Source: Christensenella sp. UBA1242 (lineage in GTDB: Bacteria; Bacillota; Clostridia; Christensenellales; UBA1242). Taken from it: a stretch of 64,000 nucleotides of DNA. The position numbers and the translations under genes were made by a program. The stretch covers positions 1-64,000 of the forward strand of contig DBWI01000014.1 in the NCBI GenBank assembly GCA_002308915.1. The letters run 5' to 3'. The notes beneath the pieces were generated by a model. That model searched no databases and was not told the origin of the DNA. It saw only the letters and a program-made list of their open reading frames with translations. This document shows positions 43,855 to 52,957 of the stretch, piece after piece (within the stretch, counting starts at the first letter, position 1; every line of letters starts with the position of its first letter).

Positions 43855-44901
43855 TTAAACATTGAATTTGTTATTATTGGTATTATTGAAATTGCTCAAA
43901 TCTCTGAGAGTTAAAGTCTTTTTTTGTAACAAATCAAGAAGTTCAGCAATCCTATCTAAATCATCTCTTGAATAGTAGTCAATATATATTCTACCTTTTT
44001 TATCACTACCAATTGCACTTACTTTTGTTGCAAATACTCTTTGCATATCGTTGATGAGTTCTTTAAGTTCCATGCTTTGTTCTGGTGGTTTGTTCTTTGC
44101 TTTTGGTGGGTTAAGATATTGTTTAACAAGTTTTTCTAGCTCTCTAACAGTAATTTTTCCATCACAAGCGGCTGACGCAAACTTAAATTGTGCTTTTTCA
44201 TCGCCAATTACAACTAAGCACCTAGCATGACCAGCTGTTAATCTGTTTTGTTCAACAAGTTTAATTACATCTGGAGATAATGATAACAATCTTAATGTGT
44301 TTGCTATGTTTGGTCTTGAAATACCAATTCTATCGGCAACAGTTTCTTGTGTGAAGTTGTATTCTTCCATAAGTTGTTTAATAGCCCTTGCTGCTTCAAT
44401 TGGGTTTAAATCTTCTCTTTGAAGGTTTTCTATGATTGATATTTCTTTAATTTGTCTTTCTGTATAGTTCTTTACAATACATGGAACTGTGTCTAAACTC
44501 GCTATTTTTGATGCGCGCCATCTTCTTTCACCGGCAATTATTAGATAACCATTGTCTGTTTTGTTTACGACAATAGGTTGGATAACTCCATGGGTCTTTA
44601 TTGATGCTGCAAGTTCGTTAAGAGCATCTTCATCAAAGTTTTTACGAGGTTGATTTGGGTTAGGGAATACTTTGTTAACATCAATTTCATTAACTGCTCC
44701 CTTGATTGGAACGTCTTTTACTTCTGCTGGTTTTTCTTCAACCTTTTCAACAGTTTTCTCTACAACTCTTTCTGGTTTTGTTTCTCTTTCTGGTTTTGCT
44801 TTTGGCTTTTCTGGTTGGCTACTTAATTCTTCTACTTCATCATCATAGATGGCGAGTAATGCTCCCAATCCTTTGCCTAATCCCATTTTCTTTTGTGCCA
44901 T
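43855..44901 (-). CDS. parB: Chromosome partitioning protein ParB (Spo0J)
   Basis: 348 residues. N-terminal ParA-interacting peptide (KKMGLGKGLGALL), a long Pro/Glu/Lys linker (about 25-70, longer than usual), the CTP-binding domain with GERRWRAS and ENLQREDLNPIEAA, a helix-turn-helix (TQETVADRIGISRPNIANTLRLL) and a C-terminal dimerisation domain. It loads on parS, slides as a CTP clamp and drives origin segregation. Co-transcribed with parA (1-bp gap); SD AAGGAG. Its parS targets lie directly downstream. Confidence 0.97.
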   Translation of the reverse strand: MAQKKMGLGKGLGALLAIYDDEVEELSSQPEKPKAKPERETKPERVVEKTVEKVEEKPAEVKDVPIKGAVNEIDVNKVFPNPNQPRKNFDEDALNELAASIKTHGVIQPIVVNKTDNGYLIIAGERRWRASKIASLDTVPCIVKNYTERQIKEISIIENLQREDLNPIEAARAIKQLMEEYNFTQETVADRIGISRPNIANTLRLLSLSPDVIKLVEQNRLTAGHARCLVVIGDEKAQFKFASAACDGKITVRELEKLVKQYLNPPKAKNKPPEQSMELKELINDMQRVFATKVSAIGSDKKGRIYIDYYSRDDLDRIAELLDLLQKKTLTLRDLSNFNNTNNNKFNV

Positions 44902-44902
44902 A

Positions 44903-45718
44903 TTATATACTCCTTAATTGAATTTTACTATATTTAGTTATCTTTTTATAACTTATTTTATTTCTATTTAGTATTTCTTCTGCTAAACTTAGGTATGCAT
45001 TAGCTCCTTTTGATGATGTGTCATATAATACTATTGGCAAACCATGACTTGGTGCTTCTGCAAGTCTTATATTACGTGGAATATATGTATCATATACCTT
45101 TGTATTAAAGAATTTTTTAACTTCTTCGCTTACTTGTGCAACAAGGTTTGAACGATTATCTTTCATTGTTAGCACAACACCTTCGATTTTCAAATCGGGA
45201 TTTAGGTGATGAATGATTAATCTTATTGTATTCATAAGCTGTGTTAACCCTTCAAGTGGGAAAAATTCGCACTGAATGGGTATTAAAACTGAGTCTGATG
45301 CTGTTAAAGCGTTTACAGTTAGTAATCCAAGTGAAGGTGGACAGTCGATTAGAATGAAATCGTACTTATCTTTTATTCTATCTAGTGCTTTTTTGACAAT
45401 ATGTTCTCTTGAATTCATTTGAACAAGGTCAATTTCTGCACCGGCAAGGTCAACTGTTGCTGGAACAATATCTAATCCAGCCATAACTGTTGGAAGAATG
45501 ATCTCATCAATCATAACTTCTTTGTCAATAACGTTGTAAAGTGTTTTTAGTTCACTGCTTTTTTCTATTCCAACGCCACTTGATGCGTTACCTTGTGGAT
45601 CCATATCAACAATTAAAACTTTTTTGCCCATTGCTGCCATATAGGCGGCAACATTTATGCAAGTTGTTGTTTTGCCAACTCCACCTTTTTGGTTGGCAAA
45701 AGCTATTATTTTGCCCAT
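44903..45718 (-). CDS. parA: Chromosome partitioning ATPase ParA (Soj)
   Basis: 271 residues. Deviant Walker A KGGVGKTT at the N-terminus, Walker A' DMDPQGNASSG and Walker B FILIDCPPSLG. It forms DNA-bound ATP dimers that move ParB-parS complexes and, in Bacillota, also tunes DnaA. SD TAGGAG. First gene of the parA-parB pair. Confidence 0.97.
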   Translation of the reverse strand: MGKIIAFANQKGGVGKTTTCINVAAYMAAMGKKVLIVDMDPQGNASSGVGIEKSSELKTLYNVIDKEVMIDEIILPTVMAGLDIVPATVDLAGAEIDLVQMNSREHIVKKALDRIKDKYDFILIDCPPSLGLLTVNALTASDSVLIPIQCEFFPLEGLTQLMNTIRLIIHHLNPDLKIEGVVLTMKDNRSNLVAQVSEEVKKFFNTKVYDTYIPRNIRLAEAPSHGLPIVLYDTSSKGANAYLSLAEEILNRNKISYKKITKYSKIQLRSI

Positions 45719-45805
45719 ATTTTCTCCTAATTTTATTACTATATATAATATACGTACTTATTATAACATAATTTATCAAAAAATCAATTGTTTTGTAAAC
45801 ATAAA

Positions 45806-45832
45806 AAAATTCACTTTTCAGTGAATTTCTAT
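45806..45832 (-). terminator. rsmG terminator
   Basis: AAATTCACT/AGTGAATTT stem with T run on the minus strand, overlapping the rsmG stop. Confidence 0.8.
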
Positions 45833-46530
45833 AATATTGGCTTTGTTTTTGCCAAATTTTTGCCTCTTGGGTATTCTTTTGGCGTGTTTTTTTGCTTTGA
45901 AATAGCAATATTTACTCTGATACTATTTTCTTCTTTTACGAGTACATTTTGAAGATTGAAAATTTTTCCACCAAGAATTGTGATTGCATTTTGAGCTTCA
46001 ATAATTTCTTCTTCGGCTTTCATACTTTTGTAAGCAATCATTTTCCCACCAACTCTAACAAGTGGTAAGCAGTATTCACATAAAACATTTAATCTTGCCA
46101 CGGCACGAGCAACACATATATCAAAGCTTTCGCGATTTGTTTTTGCAAAATCTTCTGCTCGGCTATGAATTGCATATATATTGTCAAGTTTAAGATGATT
46201 GCACACTTCTTTTAGAAATAGTATTCTTTTGTTTAGACTATCAACCATTGTAATTTTTAGGTCAGGGCGAAGTATTTTTAGTGGAATGGAAGGAAAGCCT
46301 GCCCCAGCGCCAACGTCAACAACTGTTGCTCCAAACGGAATCATGTTTATTGGAAGAACGCTATCCAAAATATTTTTTGTTGCAAATTCTTTTTCATCTG
46401 TTATATTTGTTAAATTCATAACCTCATTTTTTTGAATAACAAGATTATAAAATTTTTCTAATTTGGTTAGTTTTTCATCATCATAATCTATGTGATACTT
46501 TTCAAATAATGTTTTTAATAAATCTATCAT
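45829..46530 (-). CDS. rsmG: 16S rRNA m7G527 methyltransferase RsmG (GidB)
   Basis: 233 residues. SAM-binding GATVVDVGAGAGFPSIPLKI, followed by ITMVDSLNKRILFL and the catalytic-region VARAVARLNVLCEYC. It methylates G527 of 16S rRNA. The start MIDLLK is chosen over GTG two codons upstream because AGGTG would overlap that GTG. Gene order mnmG-rsmG-parA-parB is the usual origin-proximal one. Confidence 0.96.
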   Translation of the reverse strand: MIDLLKTLFEKYHIDYDDEKLTKLEKFYNLVIQKNEVMNLTNITDEKEFATKNILDSVLPINMIPFGATVVDVGAGAGFPSIPLKILRPDLKITMVDSLNKRILFLKEVCNHLKLDNIYAIHSRAEDFAKTNRESFDICVARAVARLNVLCEYCLPLVRVGGKMIAYKSMKAEEEIIEAQNAITILGGKIFNLQNVLVKEENSIRVNIAISKQKNTPKEYPRGKNLAKTKPIL

Positions 46531-46609
46531 ATACACCTATAATATCATAAAATATCTTAAAAATATATCAAAATTTGTGTATTTTTGATGTATTTTTGCT
46601 TATTTTTCT

Positions 46610-48481
46610 CTATTTTTTGTTTTTAATATACATAATTAGTATCGTGACATCAGCTGGTGAAACACCACTTATTCTTGATGCTTGACCAATGCTAACAGGT
46701 TTAATTTTTTCTAGTTTTTGTCTTGCTTCAAGTCGTAAGCCTTTCATTTCGGAGTAGACAATGTCTGTTGGAATTAATAAGTTTTCTTGCTCCTTAAATT
46801 TTTTGATATCTTCTTCTTCTTGAGCAAGATAGCCTTCAAATTTAACTTGAACATTAACATATTCTAGTGCACGCTTTGAGAAGTTTTCAAAAACTTTGTA
46901 ATGCTCATTTATATCAAAAATATCTATATTGCTACGCTTGAGCATTTTGTAATATGTTTGTGAAGTCTCTGGAACACTCTCGTTGTGCTCAACATAGAAT
47001 TGTTTTAAATCATCATCAATTTTTACTTTTGTTTGCAAAATTTCATATATTTGTGATATTTCTTGTTGTTTTTTGTTGAATTTTGTATATCTTTCGTCAT
47101 CAACAAGTCCAAAGTCTCTACCAATTTGAGTTAGTCTGAAATCGGCATTATCTTGACGAAGGTGAAGTCTGTACTCTGCTCTTGAAGTCATCATTCTGTA
47201 TGGTTCGTTTGTTCCTTTTGTTACAAGGTCATCAATTAGAACTCCAATATAGGCTTGGTCTCTGCCTAAGACAAGTGGCTCTTTTTTGTCTAAAAATCTT
47301 GATGCGTTTATTCCTGCTATAAGCCCTTGTGCTGCTGCTTCTTCGTATCCACTTGTTCCATTTACTTGACCAGCAAAGAATAAGCCATTAACAATTTTTG
47401 ATTCCAAACTTGCCTTTAGTTCCAAACTATCAATAAGGTCATATTCAATTGCATATGCGTCTCTCATTATTGTTGCATTTTCTAGACCTTCGATTGTTTT
47501 GTACATTTGTTTTTGAACATCAACAGGAAGAGAAGTTGAAACACCTTGAATGTATACTTCGTTTGTGTATAGTCCTTCTGGTTCCAAAAATATTTGATGG
47601 CGTTCTTTGTCTGCAAATCTAACAATTTTATCTTCAATTGAAGGGCAATATCTTGGCCCAACACCTTTTATTATTCCACTAAACATTGGAGCTCTTGATA
47701 AATTTGCTCTTATAACATCGTGGGTTTTTGCATTTGTGTAGGTTAGGTAACAATCAACAACATTTTTTGGGGTATGTTCTGACAAAAAGCTAAATGATTG
47801 TATATCTTCATCGCCATGTTGAACAACGAGTTTTGAAAAATCAATAGTTTTGCCGTTCATTCTTGCAGGTGTTCCTGTTTTAAATCTGCGAACAGTATGT
47901 CCAAGGTCGATTATACTTTGAGTTAAGTTTTCTGCACGAAGAAAACCATTTGGTCCACTTTCTTTTGAGTATTCACCAATTATGATTTTACTTTTTAGAT
48001 AAACTCCTGTGCAAACAACTATTGTGTCTGCATAATAAATTTCGCCTTGAACTGTTTCTATTCCACAAATTTTGTTGTTTTTTACAATAATATTTTTTGC
48101 TTCGGCCTGTTTTATGAATACATTTGGTTCTTCTTCCAAAGTTCTTTTCATATTATTGTGATAAAGTTGTTTGTCAACTTGAGCACGGAGTGAATATACT
48201 GCAGGGCCTTTGCCCATATTGAGCATACGAATTTGAATTGCACTTTTGTCTGTGCATTTTCCCATTTCTCCACCAAGTGCATCAATCTCGCAAACAAGGT
48301 GACCTTTTGCTGTTCCGCCAATACTTGGATTGCATGGCAAAAAACCAATCGCATCAAGATTGATTGTTAGCATCAAAGTTTTTTTGCCAAGTCTGGCTAG
48401 GGCAAGAGTTGCTTCGCAACCGGCATGACCACCACCAATTACCACTGCATCAAATTTATTAATATCGTTTACATTTTCCAT
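46610..48481 (-). CDS. mnmG: tRNA uridine-34 modification enzyme MnmG (GidA)
   Basis: 623 residues, the usual length. FAD-binding GGGHAGCEA at the N-terminus, the conserved CNPSIGG block and the C-terminal helical domain that binds MnmE ([16 protein letters not shown]). With MnmE it installs the cmnm5 group on wobble U of several tRNAs. It is normally next to mnmE; here they are separated by about 4.5 kb with an R-M cassette and an acyltransferase-like gene. Confidence 0.98.
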   Translation of the reverse strand: MENVNDINKFDAVVIGGGHAGCEATLALARLGKKTLMLTINLDAIGFLPCNPSIGGTAKGHLVCEIDALGGEMGKCTDKSAIQIRMLNMGKGPAVYSLRAQVDKQLYHNNMKRTLEEEPNVFIKQAEAKNIIVKNNKICGIETVQGEIYYADTIVVCTGVYLKSKIIIGEYSKESGPNGFLRAENLTQSIIDLGHTVRRFKTGTPARMNGKTIDFSKLVVQHGDEDIQSFSFLSEHTPKNVVDCYLTYTNAKTHDVIRANLSRAPMFSGIIKGVGPRYCPSIEDKIVRFADKERHQIFLEPEGLYTNEVYIQGVSTSLPVDVQKQMYKTIEGLENATIMRDAYAIEYDLIDSLELKASLESKIVNGLFFAGQVNGTSGYEEAAAQGLIAGINASRFLDKKEPLVLGRDQAYIGVLIDDLVTKGTNEPYRMMTSRAEYRLHLRQDNADFRLTQIGRDFGLVDDERYTKFNKKQQEISQIYEILQTKVKIDDDLKQFYVEHNESVPETSQTYYKMLKRSNIDIFDINEHYKVFENFSKRALEYVNVQVKFEGYLAQEEEDIKKFKEQENLLIPTDIVYSEMKGLRLEARQKLEKIKPVSIGQASRISGVSPADVTILIMYIKNKK

Positions 48482-48557
48482 AATACTTCAATATAATAAC
48501 ACTTGTTCAAAAAAAAATAAAGTCAAAAATATATATTTGCTTTTTATGTGCTAAAAA

Positions 48558-48651
48558 GTAACAAAAAGCTTAGGATGATGCGATTCTCTAGCTCCCCGCC
48601 AAGAGCGAACTGTACGCACATTCATAAAGAGGAGCGTACTTTTTTTGTTAC
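48558..48651. repeat. Nested inverted repeats at left edge of R-M cassette
   Basis: Outer arms GTAACAAAAAG (48558-48568) and CTTTTTTTGTTAC (48639-48651); inner arms GTACGC (48612-48617) and GCGTAC (48634-48639) followed by T7, a terminator-like form on the plus strand. The direct repeat CCGCCAAGAG (48596-48605) lies within. The stretch 48482-48557 holds nothing else I can see. Confidence 0.5.
48596..48605 (+). repeat. Direct repeat, left flank of R-M cassette
   Basis: CCGCCAAGAG, matched at 51814-51823. Also TACGCACAT (48613-48621) recurs inverted at 51789-51797. Both flanks continue with an AAGAGG a short way on. Confidence 0.5.
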
Positions 48652-48707
48652 AGAAGATTGTTTTGGAATGATTGTTTCCTATACAAAGAAAGCATTATAT
48701 AAAATGT

Positions 48708-48759
48708 TTGACAAATTTAATTTTTAATGATATCATTATTTCATAATATTATGATATCA
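48708..48759 (+). promoter_or_regulatory. R-M cassette promoter with overlapping operator
   Basis: TTGACA (48708-48713), 17-bp spacer, TATCAT (48731-48736). The -10 is half of the palindrome ATGATATCAT (48727-48736), and a second copy ATGATATCA lies at 48751-48759. This suits binding by the ribbon-helix-helix protein encoded next. Confidence 0.65.
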
Positions 48760-48771
48760 CAAGGAGTAAAA

Positions 48772-48951
48772 ATGAACAATACAAAAACGCCGACAGCTGA
48801 AAAGGTCATGTTCCCGTTGCGATTACCACCTGATATGTATAAGGAAATACGAAAAATTGTTGCAATAGAGCATGAGAAAGGAAATTATAGATACAGCACA
48901 AATGATTGTTTAACACAAATTATAGAAAAGGGATTGAAGGAGAAAAAATGA
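48772..48951 (+). CDS. Ribbon-helix-helix regulator of R-M cassette
   Basis: 59 residues: short tail, beta strand VMFPLRLPP, then two helices (DMYKEIRKIVAIEHEKG and STNDCLTQIIEKGLKEK), as in Arc/CopG/MetJ-type DNA-binding dimers. SD AAGGAG. Its stop overlaps the start of the methyltransferase/nuclease gene (ATGA). Likely role: repress its own promoter through the ATGATATCA palindromes and so time R-M expression; inferred from location. Confidence 0.7.
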   Translation: MNNTKTPTAEKVMFPLRLPPDMYKEIRKIVAIEHEKGNYRYSTNDCLTQIIEKGLKEKK

Positions 48952-50780
48952 AAAGAAGCGATATAATACAAACTGTTGGTAGTGAATTTTTAGTTAGTAA
49001 TATAGAAAATGATGAATTCAAATATTCAAAAGAGTTTAAAAGGCTGTCAATACCTTTTACCCCAATAAAAAGTAGTAAGGGCAACAGACACTATGACAAT
49101 TTGGATATTAGATTTGTTAATGACAATGTTTCTGTTTTAATAGAAACAAAAGTTGATTTTGATAACGATATTGAAATGGCAAAAGAACAACTTTCAGCTT
49201 ATGTGGAATATGAAAAACAAATTAATAACAACAAGATTGTTGCTATTTTGGCTAACACTTCAAACAATAAAGTTATGGTATGGCGTGGTGTAGTTTCAGA
49301 TGCAGATTATATGCCAAATGAAACAGCCTTAAAAACAATGCCAGAATATGTAGATTTTTACACTTCAAAAGTTAATGATAAAGAAAAAGTTATGGCGAAT
49401 ACTTATAAATTGAATGAACTTTTACATAAACATGGTATTAAAGAAAAATTAAGAAGTCAATTCGTTGGGACATGTTTATTGGCATTAAAAAATGGATTAG
49501 ACTATAAATCAGTTACTCTTTCAAATTCTCAAATAAGAGCTGCAATTAAAGATACATTAGAAAAATTATTTAATGAAAATGGCGATTTAGAAAAAGCTAA
49601 AAAATTAGGCTTATTGGATGATAAAATACTGAAAAATCAAATTGTTAGATCATTAAAAATTGAAGATTTGAGAGAAATATTAATGTTTATAGAAGATAAT
49701 ATATTGCCTTTTATAAATGATAAAACAACAGCAGGACAAGATTTATTAAATTTGTTTTTTGTTACTTTTAATAAATATGTTGGTAAGGCTGACAAGAATC
49801 AAGCGTTTACACCCGACCACATAACAGATTTTATGTCTAAAATCACAGGAGTAAATAAACATTCTGTTATTTTAGACCCATGTTGTGGTAGTGGCTCATT
49901 TCTTGTAAGAGCAATGACACAAGCTTTAGATGATTGTGCAACTGAAAAAGAGCAAATAAAAGTGAAGAGAGAACAGATTTTTGGAATAGAATTTGATGAA
50001 GATGTGTATGGACTTGCAGCAACAAATATGCTTATTCATAGTGATGGAAACTCTCACATAGTATGCGGTAGTTGTTTTGATTATAAGGAATGGATTATTA
50101 AGAATAAACCAAATGTTATTTTGATGAATCCACCTTATAATGCGCAAAGAACACAAATGCCTGAAAAGTTTACAAAAACGTGGAATAAAGATAAAAAAGA
50201 AGACCCAACAAAAGGTTTCTACTTCGTGAAGTATATTGCAGACACGCTAAATGCAATTAATCAAACTGCAACACTTGCTGTATTGTTACCTGTTGCTTGT
50301 GCTATTGGAACAAGCAAAGAAATTGCAAATATAAAAGAAGAAATATTGAAAGAAAATACGCTTGACGCTGTATTTACATTACCAAGTGAAGTATTTTATC
50401 CTGGTGCATCCGCATCAGCTTGTTGTATGGTATTTAAAATTGGTAAAAAACATAATGATATATCAAATCCTGACACTTTCTTTGGGTATTATAAAGATGA
50501 TGGATTTAAGAAAAAGAAAAACTTAGGAAGAATTGAACAAACAGACCAACATGGCAATAGTCGTTGGGTTGAAATTGAAAAGCAATGGATTGAACTTTAT
50601 AGAAATAGACAATCTAAAGATGGTTTATCAGCTACACATAAAGTAGCAGGAAATGATGAGTGGCTTTGTGAAGCATATATGAAAACCGATTATTCAACAT
50701 TAACTGAAGAAGATTTTCAAAAGACAATTAATGAATATCTTGCTTATTTAGTAAAAGAAGGTAATGTGCATGAATCTTAA
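48948..50780 (+). CDS. BcgI-like R-M subunit A: nuclease plus N6-adenine methylase
   Basis: 610 residues. N-terminal PD-(D/E)XK-like nuclease (D53, then E66-T-K68 in VLIETK), a helical domain, then an HsdM-type N6-adenine methyltransferase with SAM motif I DPCCGSGSF (about 311) and catalytic NPPY (about 394). One chain therefore both cuts and methylates, as in BcgI-type (type IIB/IIG) systems, whose A subunit is of similar size. SD GGAG; four-base overlap with the regulator gene. Inserted between mnmE and mnmG. Confidence 0.85.
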   Translation: MKRSDIIQTVGSEFLVSNIENDEFKYSKEFKRLSIPFTPIKSSKGNRHYDNLDIRFVNDNVSVLIETKVDFDNDIEMAKEQLSAYVEYEKQINNNKIVAILANTSNNKVMVWRGVVSDADYMPNETALKTMPEYVDFYTSKVNDKEKVMANTYKLNELLHKHGIKEKLRSQFVGTCLLALKNGLDYKSVTLSNSQIRAAIKDTLEKLFNENGDLEKAKKLGLLDDKILKNQIVRSLKIEDLREILMFIEDNILPFINDKTTAGQDLLNLFFVTFNKYVGKADKNQAFTPDHITDFMSKITGVNKHSVILDPCCGSGSFLVRAMTQALDDCATEKEQIKVKREQIFGIEFDEDVYGLAATNMLIHSDGNSHIVCGSCFDYKEWIIKNKPNVILMNPPYNAQRTQMPEKFTKTWNKDKKEDPTKGFYFVKYIADTLNAINQTATLAVLLPVACAIGTSKEIANIKEEILKENTLDAVFTLPSEVFYPGASASACCMVFKIGKKHNDISNPDTFFGYYKDDGFKKKKNLGRIEQTDQHGNSRWVEIEKQWIELYRNRQSKDGLSATHKVAGNDEWLCEAYMKTDYSTLTEEDFQKTINEYLAYLVKEGNVHES

Positions 50781-51789
50781 TATTGAAAATTGGAAAGAAT
50801 TTAAAATAAAAGATATTTTTAGATTAGAGCCAACAAAAGGCATTGACTCAACTGAATTATTAGAAGGAAATGATATTAATTATATTGGAGCAAAACACGA
50901 AGATAATGGTTTGATGATGTGTTGCCAATTAGATGGATTTGAATCTTGGGTATCAAAAGGTAATTGTATTGTTTTTATTCAACTTGGAGCAGGAAGTGCC
51001 GGATATGCAAATTATATACCAGATGATTTTATTGGCATGAATGGTAAAACGCTTTGTGGTTATATAGATGGGATTATGAATCCTCAAATAGGACTGTTTT
51101 TAGAAACAATTTTATGTAAAGAAAGACCGAAATATTCTTTTGGAAGAAGCTGGACTGGTGATAGGCTTAGAGAAACTATAATAAAACTACCTGCAGACTC
51201 ACAAGGAAATCCTGATTGGCAATTTATGGAAGATTATATCAAATCTATAAACAATAAACCTATTAGCACAAAGAATAAGGGAGGGCAATTATCACCTATT
51301 CTTGGACAGACTAATTGGAAGGAATACAAATTAGGGCAATTATTTTGTGATATTTATAAAGCTGAAGCCCATGTCAAAAATGATATTGATAATTTTGAGC
51401 ATGGCAATAGTGATAGATTGGAATTTATTACAAGAACAGATACAAATAATGGTTGTGATTGCTTTGTAAATAAAAACGATGTTAATGGCATCGAAAAAGG
51501 CAATGCAATTATTATTGGAGATACAACTTCAACAATTTATTATCAAGCAAATAATTTTGTTGCTGGCGACCATATTGTTGTATGTCGTGCAGATTGGATA
51601 AATAAATATACTGCATTATTCCTTAAAACAATTTTAGAAAAAGAAAGATATAGATATAGTTACGGAAGAGCTTTTAAAATGGATTTAATTAAATCTACTA
51701 TTGTTAAATTACCAACAAAAAATAATGAACCTGATTGGCAATATATGGAAAATTACATTAAATCTTTACCATATGGAGATAGAATATAA
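50770..51789 (+). CDS. R-M specificity subunit with two target-recognition domains
   Basis: 339 residues built of two similar halves, each starting WKEFKI/WKEYKL, containing GNCIVFI/GNAIIIG, KYSFGRSW/RYSYGRAF and ending in DWQFMEDYIKSI/DWQYMENYIKSL. These are two target-recognition domains, one for each half of a split DNA site. Length matches the B subunit of BcgI (about 340). The start overlaps subunit A; the second of two close ATGs fits the GAAGGT site better. Confidence 0.87.
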   Translation: MNLNIENWKEFKIKDIFRLEPTKGIDSTELLEGNDINYIGAKHEDNGLMMCCQLDGFESWVSKGNCIVFIQLGAGSAGYANYIPDDFIGMNGKTLCGYIDGIMNPQIGLFLETILCKERPKYSFGRSWTGDRLRETIIKLPADSQGNPDWQFMEDYIKSINNKPISTKNKGGQLSPILGQTNWKEYKLGQLFCDIYKAEAHVKNDIDNFEHGNSDRLEFITRTDTNNGCDCFVNKNDVNGIEKGNAIIIGDTTSTIYYQANNFVAGDHIVVCRADWINKYTALFLKTILEKERYRYSYGRAFKMDLIKSTIVKLPTKNNEPDWQYMENYIKSLPYGDRI

Positions 51790-51813
51790 TGTGCGTATAA
51801 AAGCACTCACAGT

Positions 51814-51823
51814 CCGCCAAGAG
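51814..51823 (+). repeat. Direct repeat, right flank of R-M cassette
   Basis: CCGCCAAGAG, matching 48596-48605. It lies 25 bp after the specificity subunit stop. The small stem GTGC/GCAC (51791-51806) is next to it. Confidence 0.5.
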
Positions 51824-51942
51824 AGATTGAATACAATATTAAGAGGTGGCTGATTTTGTTGTGCCAACTAAATATAAAGATTAGAATACAAATATCATTA
51901 TTTTTATCTAACATTTTTGTAAACATAGTTTATTGAAGTAAA

Positions 51943-51971
51943 AAAAAATAGTCTAATTTTAGACTATTTTT
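51943..51971 (-). terminator. Terminator of acyltransferase-like gene
   Basis: AAATAGTCTAA/TTAGACTATTT stem with T run, overlapping the stop codon at 51964; usable from both sides. Confidence 0.85.
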
Positions 51972-52905
51972 TTGATGCTTTCTTTTGTTCTTTTTTTTGA
52001 GCTTTTTTTGCTTTTTTAACTTCTTTCCATTGTTCTTTTGTATAGTTGATTTTTTTCATGTTTTCTGGTAATTCAAATGGTTGTTGCAAAAGTTCTGGGT
52101 TGTTCATGTATTTTTTGATAAGTTTTATGCTTTTTGCATAATAAAAACCATCGCAAATTCTTTCATCAACAACAACACCAATTCTAAGTACTTTGCCAAC
52201 TTCAATTTGTTCGGTTAGGGGATTGACAACAGGTTCTAATCTTTCTTTGCCAAGACCTACGAACAATGAAGATGTTCCAAAGTCATATAGATGATGATAA
52301 ACATAATCTGTTGAAATACTTTTCATGTTTGTAATCCAGCAACTTGCATGAAAAGGACTAACTTTAATTAACCATTTTGGAAGAAGACCATGCTTGTCTA
52401 AAAATTTTGCAAGTCCAACAATAAACTTTGTTAAAAAGTTTGGAACAGCTTTAAGGGCTTTTGCTGTTTTGTCTGTTCCGCTTTTGTCAACACTTCTTGT
52501 TCTTGCAATTTCTTCGTTAACACGAACTCTAATTTCTTCAAGTGTTTCTTCACCAGTAAATCTCATTTTAACAATGCTTTCTGGAGCATCATCACTAAGT
52601 TCTGTTTTTGCAGCAAAACAAATGTAGATTCCTTTTCGTTGATAAACTCTTCCGTTCATAACAAAACGATTGATGCTTGGTCTTTCTGCATAAAGACGAA
52701 CAAGTGCGGCTGTTAGTATGTGCATATAAGTATATCTTGTTCCTTGTTCTGACATTTCTCGTATATATTCGTCCATTGATTCACAATTTTGCACATGTAG
52801 GAAATTAACCATTGCATCGTATCTGTGAGACATAATATGAGATGTCATTCCAAGTACGGGGTCTGCGTCTTTTGCAAAAACTGCATCGCTTCTGTATCTA
52901 AACAT
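51964..52905 (-). CDS. E2/CAT-fold acyltransferase-like protein, altered active site
   Basis: 313 residues related to the catalytic domain of 2-oxoacid dehydrogenase E2 and chloramphenicol acetyltransferase. The catalytic motif (normally HHxxxDG or DHRxxDG) reads DERICDG near residue 250, with Glu in place of the essential His, so ordinary acetyl transfer is doubtful. There is no lipoyl or subunit-binding domain. The last 30 residues are a Lys-rich tail. SD TAGGAG. Possibly binding or structural; function unknown. Confidence 0.75.
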   Translation of the reverse strand: MFRYRSDAVFAKDADPVLGMTSHIMSHRYDAMVNFLHVQNCESMDEYIREMSEQGTRYTYMHILTAALVRLYAERPSINRFVMNGRVYQRKGIYICFAAKTELSDDAPESIVKMRFTGEETLEEIRVRVNEEIARTRSVDKSGTDKTAKALKAVPNFLTKFIVGLAKFLDKHGLLPKWLIKVSPFHASCWITNMKSISTDYVYHHLYDFGTSSLFVGLGKERLEPVVNPLTEQIEVGKVLRIGVVVDERICDGFYYAKSIKLIKKYMNNPELLQQPFELPENMKKINYTKEQWKEVKKAKKAQKKEQKKASKK

Positions 52906-52957
52906 AAAAACTCCTATGTCGATATATTAACATAAATAACTTATAAATGTAAACAAA

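Noticed and set aside
51964..52905. Active chloramphenicol acetyltransferase (resistance gene)
   Set aside because: The catalytic His is replaced by Glu, and the sequence as a whole is closer to the E2 catalytic fold; resistance cannot be claimed.
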